Below, piece by piece: positions 1-6,632 of a stretch of 46,595 nt of DNA. Both the position numbers and the translations under genes were made by a program. The DNA is from CAZCGA01 sp964498075 (lineage in GTDB: Bacteria > Desulfobacterota > Binatia > HRBIN30). A model generated the notes under the pieces. That model did no database searches. It saw nothing but the letters and a program-made list of their open reading frames with translations, and was not told the origin of the DNA. Location of the stretch: the NCBI GenBank assembly GCA_964498075.1, contig CAZCGA010000037.1:1-46595 (forward strand). The letters are read 5' to 3'. Position 1 is the first letter of the stretch, and the number at the start of each line of letters is the position of its first letter.

Positions 1-79
1 GATCCGCTGGCGTGTTGCCATGCAGGTCCAGGAGCAGCCGCAGGTCGTGGCGGTCATTGCGGTACTCGCTGGCATCCGG
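1..79. repeat. Terminal direct repeat, left copy
   Basis: Bases 1-79 match 46517-46595 at 78 of 79 positions. The difference is C at 55 and G at 46571. It falls in integrase codon 98 and changes Asp to His. A repeat of this size at contig ends is typical of an assembler's overlap on a circular molecule, and the integrase frame closes exactly across it. A true packaged terminal repeat inside a coding region is less likely. Confidence 0.85.
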
Positions 80-346
80 GCCGTACCGGGAGCGGGCGTG
101 ATCGAACCAGGCGGCGACGACGGCGGAGACGGACTTAAAATCCGGACGCTCTTTTTTTAATGTCGGCGGCTCACTTGCAAATTCCGCCAGCTCGGCCACG
201 AGACGGGCGTACTCCCGGCGGGCCTGGTCGCTGCCCGAAGGGCCGAGCCAGTATTCCTTGACTCGGCCGTCGCGGCGGACGCGGATGCGGTCCCAGCCCG
301 ATTTGTGTCTGAGGATTGTGGGCGGCCACTGAGTTTTGCGGGGCAT
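1..346 (-). CDS. int: Tyrosine integrase, N-terminal part (gene continues at the window's right end)
   Basis: This is the first 115 codons of a 373-residue tyrosine recombinase that integrates the phage into the host chromosome. Starting at ATG 346 it holds the arm-binding N-terminus (MPRKTQWPPT, then the stretch RRDGRVKEYWLG) and the start of the SAM-like core-binding domain. The frame is still open at base 1. If base 1 is joined to base 46516, it continues directly into the catalytic domain at 45741-46516. A GGAAAGGA ribosome site lies about ten bases before the ATG. The attP-like tRNA half lies upstream, the usual place next to int. This N-terminal type is one I associate with planctomycete integrases. 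Confidence 0.88.
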   Translation of the reverse strand, partial: MPRKTQWPPTILRHKSGWDRIRVRRDGRVKEYWLGPSGSDQARREYARLVAELAEFASEPPTLKKERPDFKSVSAVVAAWFDHARSRYGPDASEYRNDRHDLRLLLDLHGNTPAD

Positions 347-465
347 GGCGCGGCATCCTTTCCGCGAAACGGGGTGATCCTTCACCACGGTATCGCGGCG
401 GGACAGACCGCACCGTCCTGGGAAGACGGGGCGCAAACCACGCTCGGCCTTTGGGGTTAGGCGAG

Positions 466-512
466 TACCCCCGGCAGGATTCGAACCTGCATAAACCCGC
501 TTAGAAGGCGGA
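466..512 (-). other. attP: Phage attachment site (attP): 3' half of tRNA-Arg(TCT)
   Basis: On the minus strand this stretch folds as a tRNA 3' half. It has an anticodon stem (TCCGC with GCGGG), loop CTTCTAA with anticodon TCT, a T-arm GCAGG-TTCGAAT-CCTGC, then acceptor strand CGGGGGT plus A. No D-arm and no matching 5' acceptor strand (ACCCCCG) lie upstream, so it is not a whole tRNA gene. A tRNA 3' half directly upstream of an integrase is the classic attP core: integration would rebuild the host tRNA. The exact core boundaries cannot be set without the host sequence. Confidence 0.8.
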
Positions 513-596
513 CGGCGGGCGGCTGCCGCGATACCGCAACGGATTGTCAGGTGGGAGTTTACGCCAGACGTGCGAAAGCAGTCAAGACGTGAAGTA

Positions 597-612
597 GCGG
601 ACGAAAGTCCGC
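597..612. other. Small hairpin with GAAA tetraloop
   Basis: GCGGAC-GAAA-GTCCGC is a perfect 6-bp stem with a GNRA loop. It lies downstream of the last minus-strand gene and before attP. Together with the larger hairpin next to it, it probably ends or protects transcripts coming from the right. The rest of 347-667, apart from attP and these hairpins, shows nothing I recognise. Confidence 0.45.
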
Positions 613-624
613 GAGAAATGAGGG

Positions 625-658
625 GCGCACCACGGCTACCCCGTTATCCGTGGTGCGC
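625..658 (-). terminator. Strong hairpin after the leftmost operon, likely terminator
   Basis: GCGCACCACGG (625-635) and CCGTGGTGCGC (648-658) form a perfect 11-bp stem with a 12-base loop. It starts ten bases after the stop of the gene at 668-976. On the minus strand it is followed by CCCTCATTTCTC, a weak T-run, so intrinsic termination is plausible but not textbook. Confidence 0.55.
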
Positions 659-667
659 GAGGGCTGC

Positions 668-976
668 CTAACAGATAGCGGATTCGATCTCCGCAAGAAC
701 TTCGCGCGCTTCCTCCGGCGCGTCCGACAGGAAGCCTTTTGCCTCTGCCAGTTTTGTACCGGACAACCGGCCGCAGGCCGGATCGAGCCGAAGTTCCACG
801 CGGCGCAGGCCGGTGCTTCTCTCGATCCACAGCAATTCCCACGCCTCCGGCGCGTCCTCGTCCGGCTCACCGTCGATTTCCTCGCGGGCCAGGCGGATCA
901 GCTTGCAAACCCCTTCGCGGTTGCCCAGGTCGTGATCCCAATTGATAAAGCCTCGTTCCAAGTCGATCGCGTTCAT
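668..976 (-). CDS. Small acidic hypothetical protein
   Basis: This 102-residue protein has no recognised function. It is acidic and helix-rich, with no Cys pairs beyond scattered residues and no membrane segment. The start at 976 (MNAIDLERGF) is chosen over one ten codons upstream because AGGAGA lies seven bases before it. It is the last gene of the leftmost minus-strand operon and is followed by two hairpins. Confidence 0.65.
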   Translation of the reverse strand: MNAIDLERGFINWDHDLGNREGVCKLIRLAREEIDGEPDEDAPEAWELLWIERSTGLRRVELRLDPACGRLSGTKLAEAKGFLSDAPEEAREVLAEIESAIC

Positions 977-1026
977 CGTTCGTCTCCTGTTCGAGTTTCG
1001 TTCCAATCATCATCGCGCGGGCGATT

Positions 1027-1094
1027 TCAATCAGGCACCCACGGCTTCAGCCAGGGGATTTCCGGCACGCGCCGCCAGTGGCAGACGCGCTCCA
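1027..1094 (-). pseudogene. C-terminal remnant of a copy of the 1758-2195 gene
   Basis: The minus strand here encodes ERVCHWRRVPEIPWLKPW followed by VPD and a stop. The intact gene at 1758-2195 ends with ERRCFWRRVLEIPWLKPW followed by PNIE. No start or upstream body exists for this copy; the endonuclease VII gene begins its stop codon only 21 bases upstream. It looks like the tail of a duplicated or split gene left behind when the endonuclease gene arrived or rearranged. Confidence 0.6.
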
Positions 1095-1115
1095 CCGCTT
1101 TGTGGGGTGACTATG

Positions 1116-1691
1116 TTAATCACCTCTGGTCATCTCTAGATAATCGGCCGCTGCACGTAACAAGGTCGGTGATTCACGCATTTTTCCGATAGCTGTGTTA
1201 CAGTTGGTGCAAAGGATACCTCTCACTTTGCCCGTCGTGTGACAGTGATCTACGGCAAGTTTGTAGCCTGCCTGAAGTCTCGCTCTCCTGCAAATTCCGC
1301 AGACACCGCCTTGCTCGGCCAGCATTGCGTTATACGCGGCCTCGGTCAACCCGTACTTCTTCAGTCGCCACAGCCACCCCTTTCGCTTTCTTCTCTCCGG
1401 ATCGCTGGCCGAGTATTGCCGGTTTTTCTCTCTGGCATATTCCAGGTTTGTTGAACGCCAGCGGCGACATGCCTGCCTGGCCTTGGCGACCCTACTTGGG
1501 TCTTCGGCACGGAGTTGCCGTTGCCGCTCGTTAACCGTGACTCGGTTTTTGGCCTTGAATCGTTTGCTGGTTTCTCGGCTCTTTTCAGGATTAGCGGCGC
1601 GCCAGCGCTTCGCTGTTTCTTTTTTTCGCGCGAGTTGCGCTGGCGTGTATTGTCGTTTTTTCCGTTCGGAAATTGTAGATTGATCTGACAT
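1116..1691 (-). CDS. Endonuclease VII-like HNH nuclease
   Basis: This 191-residue protein belongs to the recombination endonuclease VII family (T4 gp49-like), which cuts branched DNA or acts as a homing-type nuclease. Zinc-binding pairs are C131/C134 and C161/C164. The catalytic core is DHCHTTGKVRGIL (148-160), followed by the family's closing helix ESPTLLRAAADYL. The first 110 residues are very Lys/Arg-rich and probably bind DNA. A GAAGGG ribosome site precedes ATG 1691. It lies between an intact gene and the C-terminal remnant of that gene's copy, consistent with a mobile nuclease insertion. Confidence 0.85.
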   Translation of the reverse strand: MSDQSTISERKKRQYTPAQLARKKETAKRWRAANPEKSRETSKRFKAKNRVTVNERQRQLRAEDPSRVAKARQACRRWRSTNLEYAREKNRQYSASDPERRKRKGWLWRLKKYGLTEAAYNAMLAEQGGVCGICRRARLQAGYKLAVDHCHTTGKVRGILCTNCNTAIGKMRESPTLLRAAADYLEMTRGD

Positions 1692-1757
1692 GCTTGGCCC
1701 TTCTGCGGCCTCGGGTGTAGGACCCGTCAGGTGGTGACAACGCCTGTTCGGGTCTGT

Positions 1758-2195
1758 TCATTCTATGTTCGGCCAAGGTTTTAGCCACGGTATTTCCAGA
1801 ACTCGTCTCCAGAAACATCGCCTTTCTAAAGACTTGTGCGGTTTCCCCTTTTTTGCAGTCCAGAGCGCCAGCACCCATTCTCGGCCCGCGGGCGGCTCGT
1901 CCGGGAGCAGGTCGAAACTTTCGGGCGACAAGTGCAGGGCGTAGGGCGTGTCGGTTCCGTCCTCGAAAAGAATCTCTGCCGCGTCGGCCAGTCCGGCCGC
2001 TGGCCACGGGCCACGCGACAGGACCACGTACTTGCTGCCGCGGCATTCCGCAATCAGCGCTCGCCTCTTCGCCGGGACCAGCACGCGGACCGCGCCCGCG
2101 TTGACGGAGACGTAGAGCTTGCCGGCCTGCTCCATCTCCGATCCCCAGTAGGTGCTGGAAACGATCAGCGGGCCGTGGTTTTTGGTGACGATCAC
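1758..2195 (-). CDS. Hypothetical protein, paralogue of remnant at 1027
   Basis: This 145-residue protein is not recognised. It is a mixed alpha/beta soluble protein ending in the Trp/Pro motif WRRVLEIPWLKPW, which is repeated in the remnant at 1027-1094. Its ATG overlaps the stop of the vWA gene (ATGA), so it is translationally coupled to it and probably works with it. An internal copy-number change in this family seems to have happened within this genome. Confidence 0.7.
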   Translation of the reverse strand: MIVTKNHGPLIVSSTYWGSEMEQAGKLYVSVNAGAVRVLVPAKRRALIAECRGSKYVVLSRGPWPAAGLADAAEILFEDGTDTPYALHLSPESFDLLPDEPPAGREWVLALWTAKKGKPHKSLERRCFWRRVLEIPWLKPWPNIE

Positions 2196-2797
2196 GATGC
2201 GCCTCCAGTCGGTGCGGGCAGCGCGAGCAGCTGGCGAACCGCCACGCCCAACGCCGGCCGCTCAGCACGGCGCAAGTCGTGAACCACCACGCGCCCGCCG
2301 CCAGCGCGAGCCAGCCGGCGCATGAATTCGATGGCCTCGGCGGCGGAGTCCGGCCCGCAATAGATCACGTCGATGATCCCGGCAAGCCGCTCCGCCGCGG
2401 CCAGGGCGGCTTCCGGTGAGTCGGGAAGGCCGTCCGAGATTACGACCGTCTTCCCCGGACGATGCCGCGCGACTTCCTCCAGTCCCAGGTGCAGGGCCGT
2501 CCCACCGCTGGGGTCCGGCAGCCGGCCTCCCAGCAGCGAAAACGCGGTCGAGTTGAAGCCGACCACCTGTGCCGTCGGCTGGGCGTTCAGCACGGAGTCC
2601 AATGCCTCTTGCAGCTGCTCGATTTTTGTCCGGCCGCCCGCCGACTCGGCCATTGACCCGGACAGGTCGCACAGGATCACGACACCCTGACCGGCGTTGT
2701 CCAGCCGTTTCTGGCAGTCCGCGACAGCCCCGGTCTGAGCCGGCGTCTTGGCAGCCCGAGCGATCAGGGCTTGCAGCGGATTGACCAAGCTTTCCAT
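2192..2797 (-). CDS. von Willebrand factor A (vWA) domain protein
   Basis: This 201-residue protein is almost entirely one vWA domain. All three parts of the metal-ion-dependent adhesion site are visible: DLSGS at 44-48, T100 in PSGGTAL and D122 in VVISDG. Such domains bind partner proteins through a divalent metal. There is no signal peptide, so it acts in the cytoplasm or virion. Its start overlaps the stop of the coiled-coil gene by one base (TAATG), and its stop overlaps the next gene. The three form one coupled unit under the promoter at 3515-3543. Its role in the phage is unknown. Confidence 0.85.
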   Translation of the reverse strand: MESLVNPLQALIARAAKTPAQTGAVADCQKRLDNAGQGVVILCDLSGSMAESAGGRTKIEQLQEALDSVLNAQPTAQVVGFNSTAFSLLGGRLPDPSGGTALHLGLEEVARHRPGKTVVISDGLPDSPEAALAAAERLAGIIDVIYCGPDSAAEAIEFMRRLARAGGGRVVVHDLRRAERPALGVAVRQLLALPAPTGGAS

Positions 2798-3423
2798 TAC
2801 TTACTCCCGATCACGGTGGCAGTGTACTTCTCGCACAGTCGCACGCAGAGTACCTTGATCGCTTCCAGCACCTCGGGGTGCTCCCTGATTGATTGGAACG
2901 TTTCAAAGGTTCCTGGTTCTTTCTGGTCATAGCGAGAGAGCTTGCCGGTGTGGTAGTAGTCGATTTCGTTCTTGCCGAACTTGCAACCTTTCGTACCGAG
3001 GTACACGCGCTTCTCACCGGCCTTGGACCAAACCTCGATCCACCAGCTCTTCTCACCCGCTAGGTCGCCGAGGATCTCTTTCAGTTCAGTGAGTGTCGCC
3101 TTCTCGAACGCGAACCGCGCTGCGATCCGCGCCGCCTTCTCTTCCTCTTCTTTTTGCCTCGAAGCCGCAGTTTGTTTCGCAGCTGCGGCACGCACCTGCT
3201 CCGCGGCGTCACGAGCGATACGCTCTGCCTCCTCGTGCCGGATGCGCTGAGCCTCGCGCTCGGCGGCTGCCACGGCGACTCGGGCCTGTTCCGCCGCGTC
3301 CAGATACACCCCTTGCGCGGCGATGGCAGCTGCAGCGCCGCGCCGCACGGCGTCAGCCAGGGCTGATCGGATCAGGATAATGAGTTGGTCGTCGGTAAGC
3401 GTCGAAAAATCAAGATCGGACAT
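2797..3423 (-). CDS. Ala/Glu-rich coiled-coil protein
   Basis: This 208-residue protein has a long charged Ala/Glu/Arg helix (about residues 30-110), predicted coiled coil, then a compact C-terminal domain with SWWIEVWSKAGEKRVYLGTK. It has no membrane segment and no known family. An AAAGGAA ribosome site precedes ATG 3423. It is the first gene after the promoter at 3515-3543 and is coupled by one-base overlap to the vWA gene, which may be its binding partner. Confidence 0.75.
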   Translation of the reverse strand: MSDLDFSTLTDDQLIILIRSALADAVRRGAAAAIAAQGVYLDAAEQARVAVAAAEREAQRIRHEEAERIARDAAEQVRAAAAKQTAASRQKEEEEKAARIAARFAFEKATLTELKEILGDLAGEKSWWIEVWSKAGEKRVYLGTKGCKFGKNEIDYYHTGKLSRYDQKEPGTFETFQSIREHPEVLEAIKVLCVRLCEKYTATVIGSK

Positions 3424-3514
3424 ACTTCGTTCCTTTCGTGCCCCGGCAGGGCCGGGGTTGCCCGCGCGATTCCCGCTCGCGCCGCGTGTCCGGCGTCATT
3501 CGCCCGACACCATC

Positions 3515-3543
3515 ATTCTATACGCTCTGTTTACCAGAGTCAA
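3515..3543 (-). promoter_or_regulatory. Sigma-70-type promoter for the coiled-coil/vWA operon
   Basis: On the minus strand, TTGACT (3538-3543) and TAGAAT (3515-3520) are separated by 17 bases, each matching the consensus at five of six positions. It sits in the 116-base gap before the coiled-coil gene. The same gap holds a CCCCGGC-AGG-GCCGGGG hairpin in the leader RNA (about 3438-3456). The -35 box overlaps the end of the upstream HTH gene. Confidence 0.65.
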
Positions 3544-3746
3544 CAGCAAACACGCTTTTTCCCTGCTTTTTTCTCGATTTCCCTAAGCCACTGGTGCAGC
3601 AGGATCAGCGCCGTCTCAGTCGGCTTTTTCCGACCAGCCTCCCAATGGCAGACCGCGGCCCGGCTGCGCAGGCCGAGCCGGACGGCCAGCTCTTGCTGAG
3701 TCAGCCGAAGGGATTCGCGGAGTTCACGTATCTCTTTGGGTGACAT
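3540..3746 (-). CDS. Small XRE-family helix-turn-helix protein
   Basis: This 68-residue protein is one helix-turn-helix: the recognition region is LTQQELAVRLGLRSRAAVCHWEAG, followed by KKPTETALILLHQWL. ATG 3746 is preceded by AAAGGAGAG at ideal distance, so it is preferred over an in-frame start 57 bases upstream. It lies between the sigma factor gene and the vWA operon, and its end overlaps that operon's promoter. It is therefore a plausible local regulator of it. Confidence 0.8.
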   Translation of the reverse strand: MSPKEIRELRESLRLTQQELAVRLGLRSRAAVCHWEAGRKKPTETALILLHQWLREIEKKAGKKRVCC

Positions 3747-3799
3747 GCGGCACTCTCCTTTACGGGAGAGTATACCGCGGTCAACGCGGGCAGGCAAGG

Positions 3800-4381
3800 T
3801 CAACCGCCGCCGTGCCCACGCCTCCGCAGCTGCCGGCCCACGCGACGCAGGGCGACTTTGCAGCGCGTTTCGACGGCTTGCTTGCTGATCTTGAGCCGCG
3901 CGCCGATCGTTTGATAGGTCTGACCTTGGAAAAAGTGCTCTTTAACGATCCGTAATTCGTCCTTTGTCAGCAGGCCCAGTGCCAGCTGCACTAGCTCCAG
4001 GTCAGTGCCTTCGCCGCCTGCCGGTGCCGCCATGTCCCGCACCGCGTCCAGCGAGCGCCGGCCGACCAGGGCCGCACGCACCCGCTCGCGGCTCTCACCC
4101 AATATCCGCAGAGCGTTTTGCGGGAGCCGAATCGTGCCGCCTTCCGTCAGCGATGCCGCCAGCAAATTCTGGCGGATCACCTTGCAGGCATAGGTGCTGA
4201 ACTTTATACCCCTATTAGGGTCGTAATAATCCGCCGCGCGGCACAGGCCCGCGAAGGCCGTTTGCAATACGTCCTCGAAATCGCCCAAGCGGCGTATGCG
4301 CGGCGACGGCCAGAGCTGGAAAGCCATCAACCAGGCCAGCCCAGTATTCTCTTCGATCAGGCGTTGCCGCTCGGCCGTCAC
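3800..4381 (-). CDS. Phage-encoded sigma-70 family RNA polymerase sigma factor
   Basis: This 193-residue protein redirects host RNA polymerase. Region 2 is seen at about residues 30-80 (GDFEDVLQTAFAGLCRAA, then DPNRGIKFSTYACKVIRQNL). Region 4 is a C-terminal helix-turn-helix at about 140-185 (LTKDELRIVKEHFF, YQTIGARLKISKQAVETR). It lacks region 1 and has only a short linker, so it is a small alternative sigma. Its start overlaps the HNH stop (ATGA). It may switch on late or accessory phage promoters, but no target consensus could be derived here. Confidence 0.88.
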   Translation of the reverse strand: MTAERQRLIEENTGLAWLMAFQLWPSPRIRRLGDFEDVLQTAFAGLCRAADYYDPNRGIKFSTYACKVIRQNLLAASLTEGGTIRLPQNALRILGESRERVRAALVGRRSLDAVRDMAAPAGGEGTDLELVQLALGLLTKDELRIVKEHFFQGQTYQTIGARLKISKQAVETRCKVALRRVGRQLRRRGHGGG

Positions 4382-4728
4382 GATTTGGCCTCAGCCGGTT
4401 GGGAGCGCGGCCGCTCGCGGACCTTTTGCCGCCAGTTCGCCGCGTCGAATTTCGCCTCGCTGTTCCACGACTTCCAGTCGCACAGGTGCCCGACCAGCAG
4501 ATGATGCGGCCGGCACAGGGTCAACAGGTTCCAGGACACCAGCTCCAATTGTTTTCCGTCCGGCAGGTGGACCGGCAGGACGTGGTGCACGTCCAGGTTG
4601 CGCCGCGTTCCGCACACGGCGCACTCGGGGAACTGGTTCAGGTGGATTCGTCGCTGTCGTGACCAGTCGGGCGCGCGCCCGACCTTCGGCTTACCCTGCA
4701 ACCAGTCTCGGATGCGCTCAATTATCAC
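4378..4728 (-). CDS. HNH endonuclease
   Basis: This 116-residue HNH nuclease has a CAVCG zinc knuckle, then DVHHVLPVHLPDG with the catalytic His pair, then NLLTLCRPHHLLVGH. In many phages with HK97-type packaging an HNH nuclease sits beside the terminase and helps it cut; here it is about 28 kb away. It overlaps the sigma factor and RTX genes by four bases on each side, so it belongs to that operon. It could be a packaging helper or a selfish nuclease. Confidence 0.85.
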   Translation of the reverse strand: MIIERIRDWLQGKPKVGRAPDWSRQRRIHLNQFPECAVCGTRRNLDVHHVLPVHLPDGKQLELVSWNLLTLCRPHHLLVGHLCDWKSWNSEAKFDAANWRQKVRERPRSQPAEAKS

Positions 4729-5192
4729 GGCCGGTCATCCTCACCGAAGGCCGCCACGGCCGCGAGCCACGGCGGGCCGATCTGCCGTTCGCAGTCGCTC
4801 CAGTTGCGCCCCCAGTAATCTATGGAGGTGTCGAACCCGGCGCCGCCGATCATATAGTCGTCGCCTAGGCCGCCGTAGAACCGGTCGTTGCCGGCCCCGC
4901 CGTACAACTTGTCATTGCCGGCGCCGCCCGCGAGCACGGCCGGGATCGTGATCGCCGGCGCGATCTGCATCAGGTCGTCGCCGCCCAGCGAATACACGGC
5001 GATGTAGTTCGTGTCCGACGCCGCGGCCGTCTGGGTGATCTGACCGTTGACCTCGACAATCAGCTTATCACCCTTCTGACTGACAGCGATGTGGTCGCTC
5101 TTCTCCGTCCCGACCACGAACAGGACATGGCGAACGTCCGTGATCGTGGATGGCACGAGGCGGGTTTCGAGCGGTTCGCAGGCAAGAATCAT
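4725..5192 (-). CDS. RTX (calcium-binding repeat) protein with planctomycete export motif
   Basis: This 155-residue protein starts with MILACEPLETRLVPS, the LE-x-R-x-x-P-S signature often found near the start of exported planctomycete proteins. Residues about 90-120 hold four nonapeptide repeats of the type GGAGNDKLY, GGAGNDRFY, GGLGDDYMI and GGAGFD, which bind calcium and fold as a beta-roll. The middle is a beta-rich segment. An exported calcium-binding protein on a phage could modify the host surface or take part in virion release or adsorption. It is coupled to the HNH gene by four bases. Confidence 0.8.
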   Translation of the reverse strand: MILACEPLETRLVPSTITDVRHVLFVVGTEKSDHIAVSQKGDKLIVEVNGQITQTAAASDTNYIAVYSLGGDDLMQIAPAITIPAVLAGGAGNDKLYGGAGNDRFYGGLGDDYMIGGAGFDTSIDYWGRNWSDCERQIGPPWLAAVAAFGEDDRP

Positions 5193-5196
5193 ATTC

Positions 5197-5598
5197 CTAC
5201 TCCCGAAATAGGTAGTCCCAAAACTGTTCCTTGGCCGTCTGTGACTCCCGGTCGGCCTTCGCGTCGGCTTCCGCGGCTTCCTCGTAGCCGCGCTGAGCCA
5301 GGGCGAGGGAAGCGGACGCGGTTAAACGGTCACGCTTGCAGGCCCGCAGAGTCTCTCGGGCCACCCACAGTCGGCGGGCCAGATCCAAATATTCGATCGG
5401 CGGGTCAAACGGCCTGTCCACGGCATCCCTCAAGTACACCACGAGGGGCGGGTCGGTTCCTCCGGAGCCAGTCAGATCCGGTTGCTGAACGTCAGCAGCG
5501 ACCCGCCCCTGTGGTGCTTGCTCGCGGAGCCAGTCGACGGTCGGCAGGGCCAGGCAAAACACCAGCAACAAGACCGCCGCAATCCAGATCGCCGTCAC
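5197..5598 (-). CDS. Single-pass membrane protein with C-terminal helix, spanin-like layout
   Basis: Starting at GTG 5598, which overlaps the previous stop (GTGA), this is a 133-residue protein. It has an N-terminal hydrophobic helix (TAIWIAAVLLLVFCLALP) followed by a charged helical region rich in Ala, Glu and Arg. This matches the layout of an inner-membrane spanin (Rz-type), but sequence alone does not prove it. It sits in a row of small membrane-protein genes. Confidence 0.6.
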   Translation of the reverse strand: MTAIWIAAVLLLVFCLALPTVDWLREQAPQGRVAADVQQPDLTGSGGTDPPLVVYLRDAVDRPFDPPIEYLDLARRLWVARETLRACKRDRLTASASLALAQRGYEEAAEADAKADRESQTAKEQFWDYLFRE

Positions 5599-5804
5599 GG
5601 CTGGTCTCGCACGAACCAGTGCCACCAGAGGCCGATAAACCCCAGGCCCACTGGGTAGGGGAACCACGGCCAGCGCTGGTGAGCCTCGCGGAACACGGCC
5701 GTTATCGTCCAGACCCGGCCGCTGGCGTGCGCCCAAAGGTCATAGCCGGCGATGACGGCGAAGGCCAAGAGAATAAAGACAACTGTAGGCGTTTTATCGC
5801 TCAT
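5595..5804 (-). CDS. Small two-helix membrane protein
   Basis: This 69-residue protein has one clear membrane helix near the N-terminus (TPTVVFILLAFAVIAGYDLW) and a second aromatic one near the C-terminus (VGLGFIGLWWHWF). The size and topology would suit a holin, but many unrelated phage proteins look alike. It overlaps both neighbours by four bases, so it is translated as part of the cluster. Confidence 0.6.
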   Translation of the reverse strand: MSDKTPTVVFILLAFAVIAGYDLWAHASGRVWTITAVFREAHQRWPWFPYPVGLGFIGLWWHWFVRDQP

Positions 5805-6103
5805 CTGCCTTCACAAGCTATTGCTGCGTTGGCTGTGTAAACAGCCTCGCGGACCTTCCGAATCGCCGCCGTCTGGTCGGCGCTCGCTGGCGTGCTTGCC
5901 AAAATCACCCGAGCCATCGCCATGCCAGCCTGCCGAATTGCAACGTACTTGTCGAACTGCTCCGGCGCCGGCTTGTGGTACGTGAACCAACGCTGCAAGT
6001 CGGCGTCGGTTACGCCGCGCTGGCCGATCGGCGGCGCCGTACTGCTGCCGCCCTGGGGCAGTTTTCGATCCTGCATTTCATTCGCCGCGATTGTCTCGTT
6101 CAT
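5801..6103 (-). CDS. Acb2-like anti-CBASS protein (Acb2/Tad1 hairpin family)
   Basis: This 100-residue protein has the features of the Acb2 family. They are WFTYHKPAPEQFDKYVAIRQ, a Pro-rich turn (STPASADQTAAIRKV) and the closing helix REAVYTANAAIA. Members form helical-hairpin sponges that bind cyclic nucleotide signals and so block CBASS defence; some homologues only share the fold. The first 35 residues are a polar tail. ATG 6103 is preceded by AAGGAGA. It sits among accessory genes, as anti-defence genes usually do. Confidence 0.72.
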   Translation of the reverse strand: MNETIAANEMQDRKLPQGGSSTAPPIGQRGVTDADLQRWFTYHKPAPEQFDKYVAIRQAGMAMARVILASTPASADQTAAIRKVREAVYTANAAIACEGR

Positions 6104-6126
6104 CTTTCTCCTTTCACTTGATTCGT

Positions 6127-6630
6127 TCACTTCGTCACCGGCTCGGTCACAATCTGCCACTTCCCGTCGGCGCCCATCTTGTACCGGATCTCCCATTCGA
6201 CGCCGTGGGGAGCGTCCTGCGCCGCGGGTGCCTGGGGTTGCTGAACCCGCGGGACATGAATCGAGTTCAACAGGCCCCAGGCGCCGGCGCCGCCCAGCGT
6301 CAGCATCGACGCGGCCAGGGCCAGTGCTGGCAACCACCTGCCTTGGCCATTGTCCACTTTTGGCATCTCGATTCGCATGTCATCACATACGATAAAGTCG
6401 CCTTCGGTCTGCGCCTCAGGCGCCGCTTGCTTGTCGGTTCCACCGAACACGGTTTTCTCCCGGTAACGATTCACCGCGCTACGGTCGGCTTGATCGATCC
6501 GCCGAAGACTGTCCACCAGCACGGCCTCGAGCGCGGTCTGGATCTTGCTCGCCTTGGCGAGCTGCTGCTGAGCAGCTTCCTCGGTCGATTCGGGGATCGG
6601 CGGAGCGCCGTTCGGCAACTTCGCGGCCAT
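6127..6630 (-). CDS. Membrane protein with a central transmembrane helix
   Basis: This 167-residue protein has a polar helical N-terminal half, one membrane helix near its middle (LPALALAASMLTLGGAGAWG) and a C-terminal domain with WEIRYKMGADGKWQIVTEPV. ATG 6630 is chosen because GGAGG lies seven bases before it; GTG 6636 would be too close. The function is unknown. It lies in the membrane-protein cluster where lysis genes would be expected. Confidence 0.65.
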   Translation of the reverse strand: MAAKLPNGAPPIPESTEEAAQQQLAKASKIQTALEAVLVDSLRRIDQADRSAVNRYREKTVFGGTDKQAAPEAQTEGDFIVCDDMRIEMPKVDNGQGRWLPALALAASMLTLGGAGAWGLLNSIHVPRVQQPQAPAAQDAPHGVEWEIRYKMGADGKWQIVTEPVTK

Positions 6631-6632
6631 CG

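Noticed and set aside
466..512. Complete tRNA gene
   Set aside because: Only the anticodon arm, T-arm and 3' acceptor strand are present; no D-arm or 5' acceptor strand could be found upstream, so it is an attachment site and not a tRNA.
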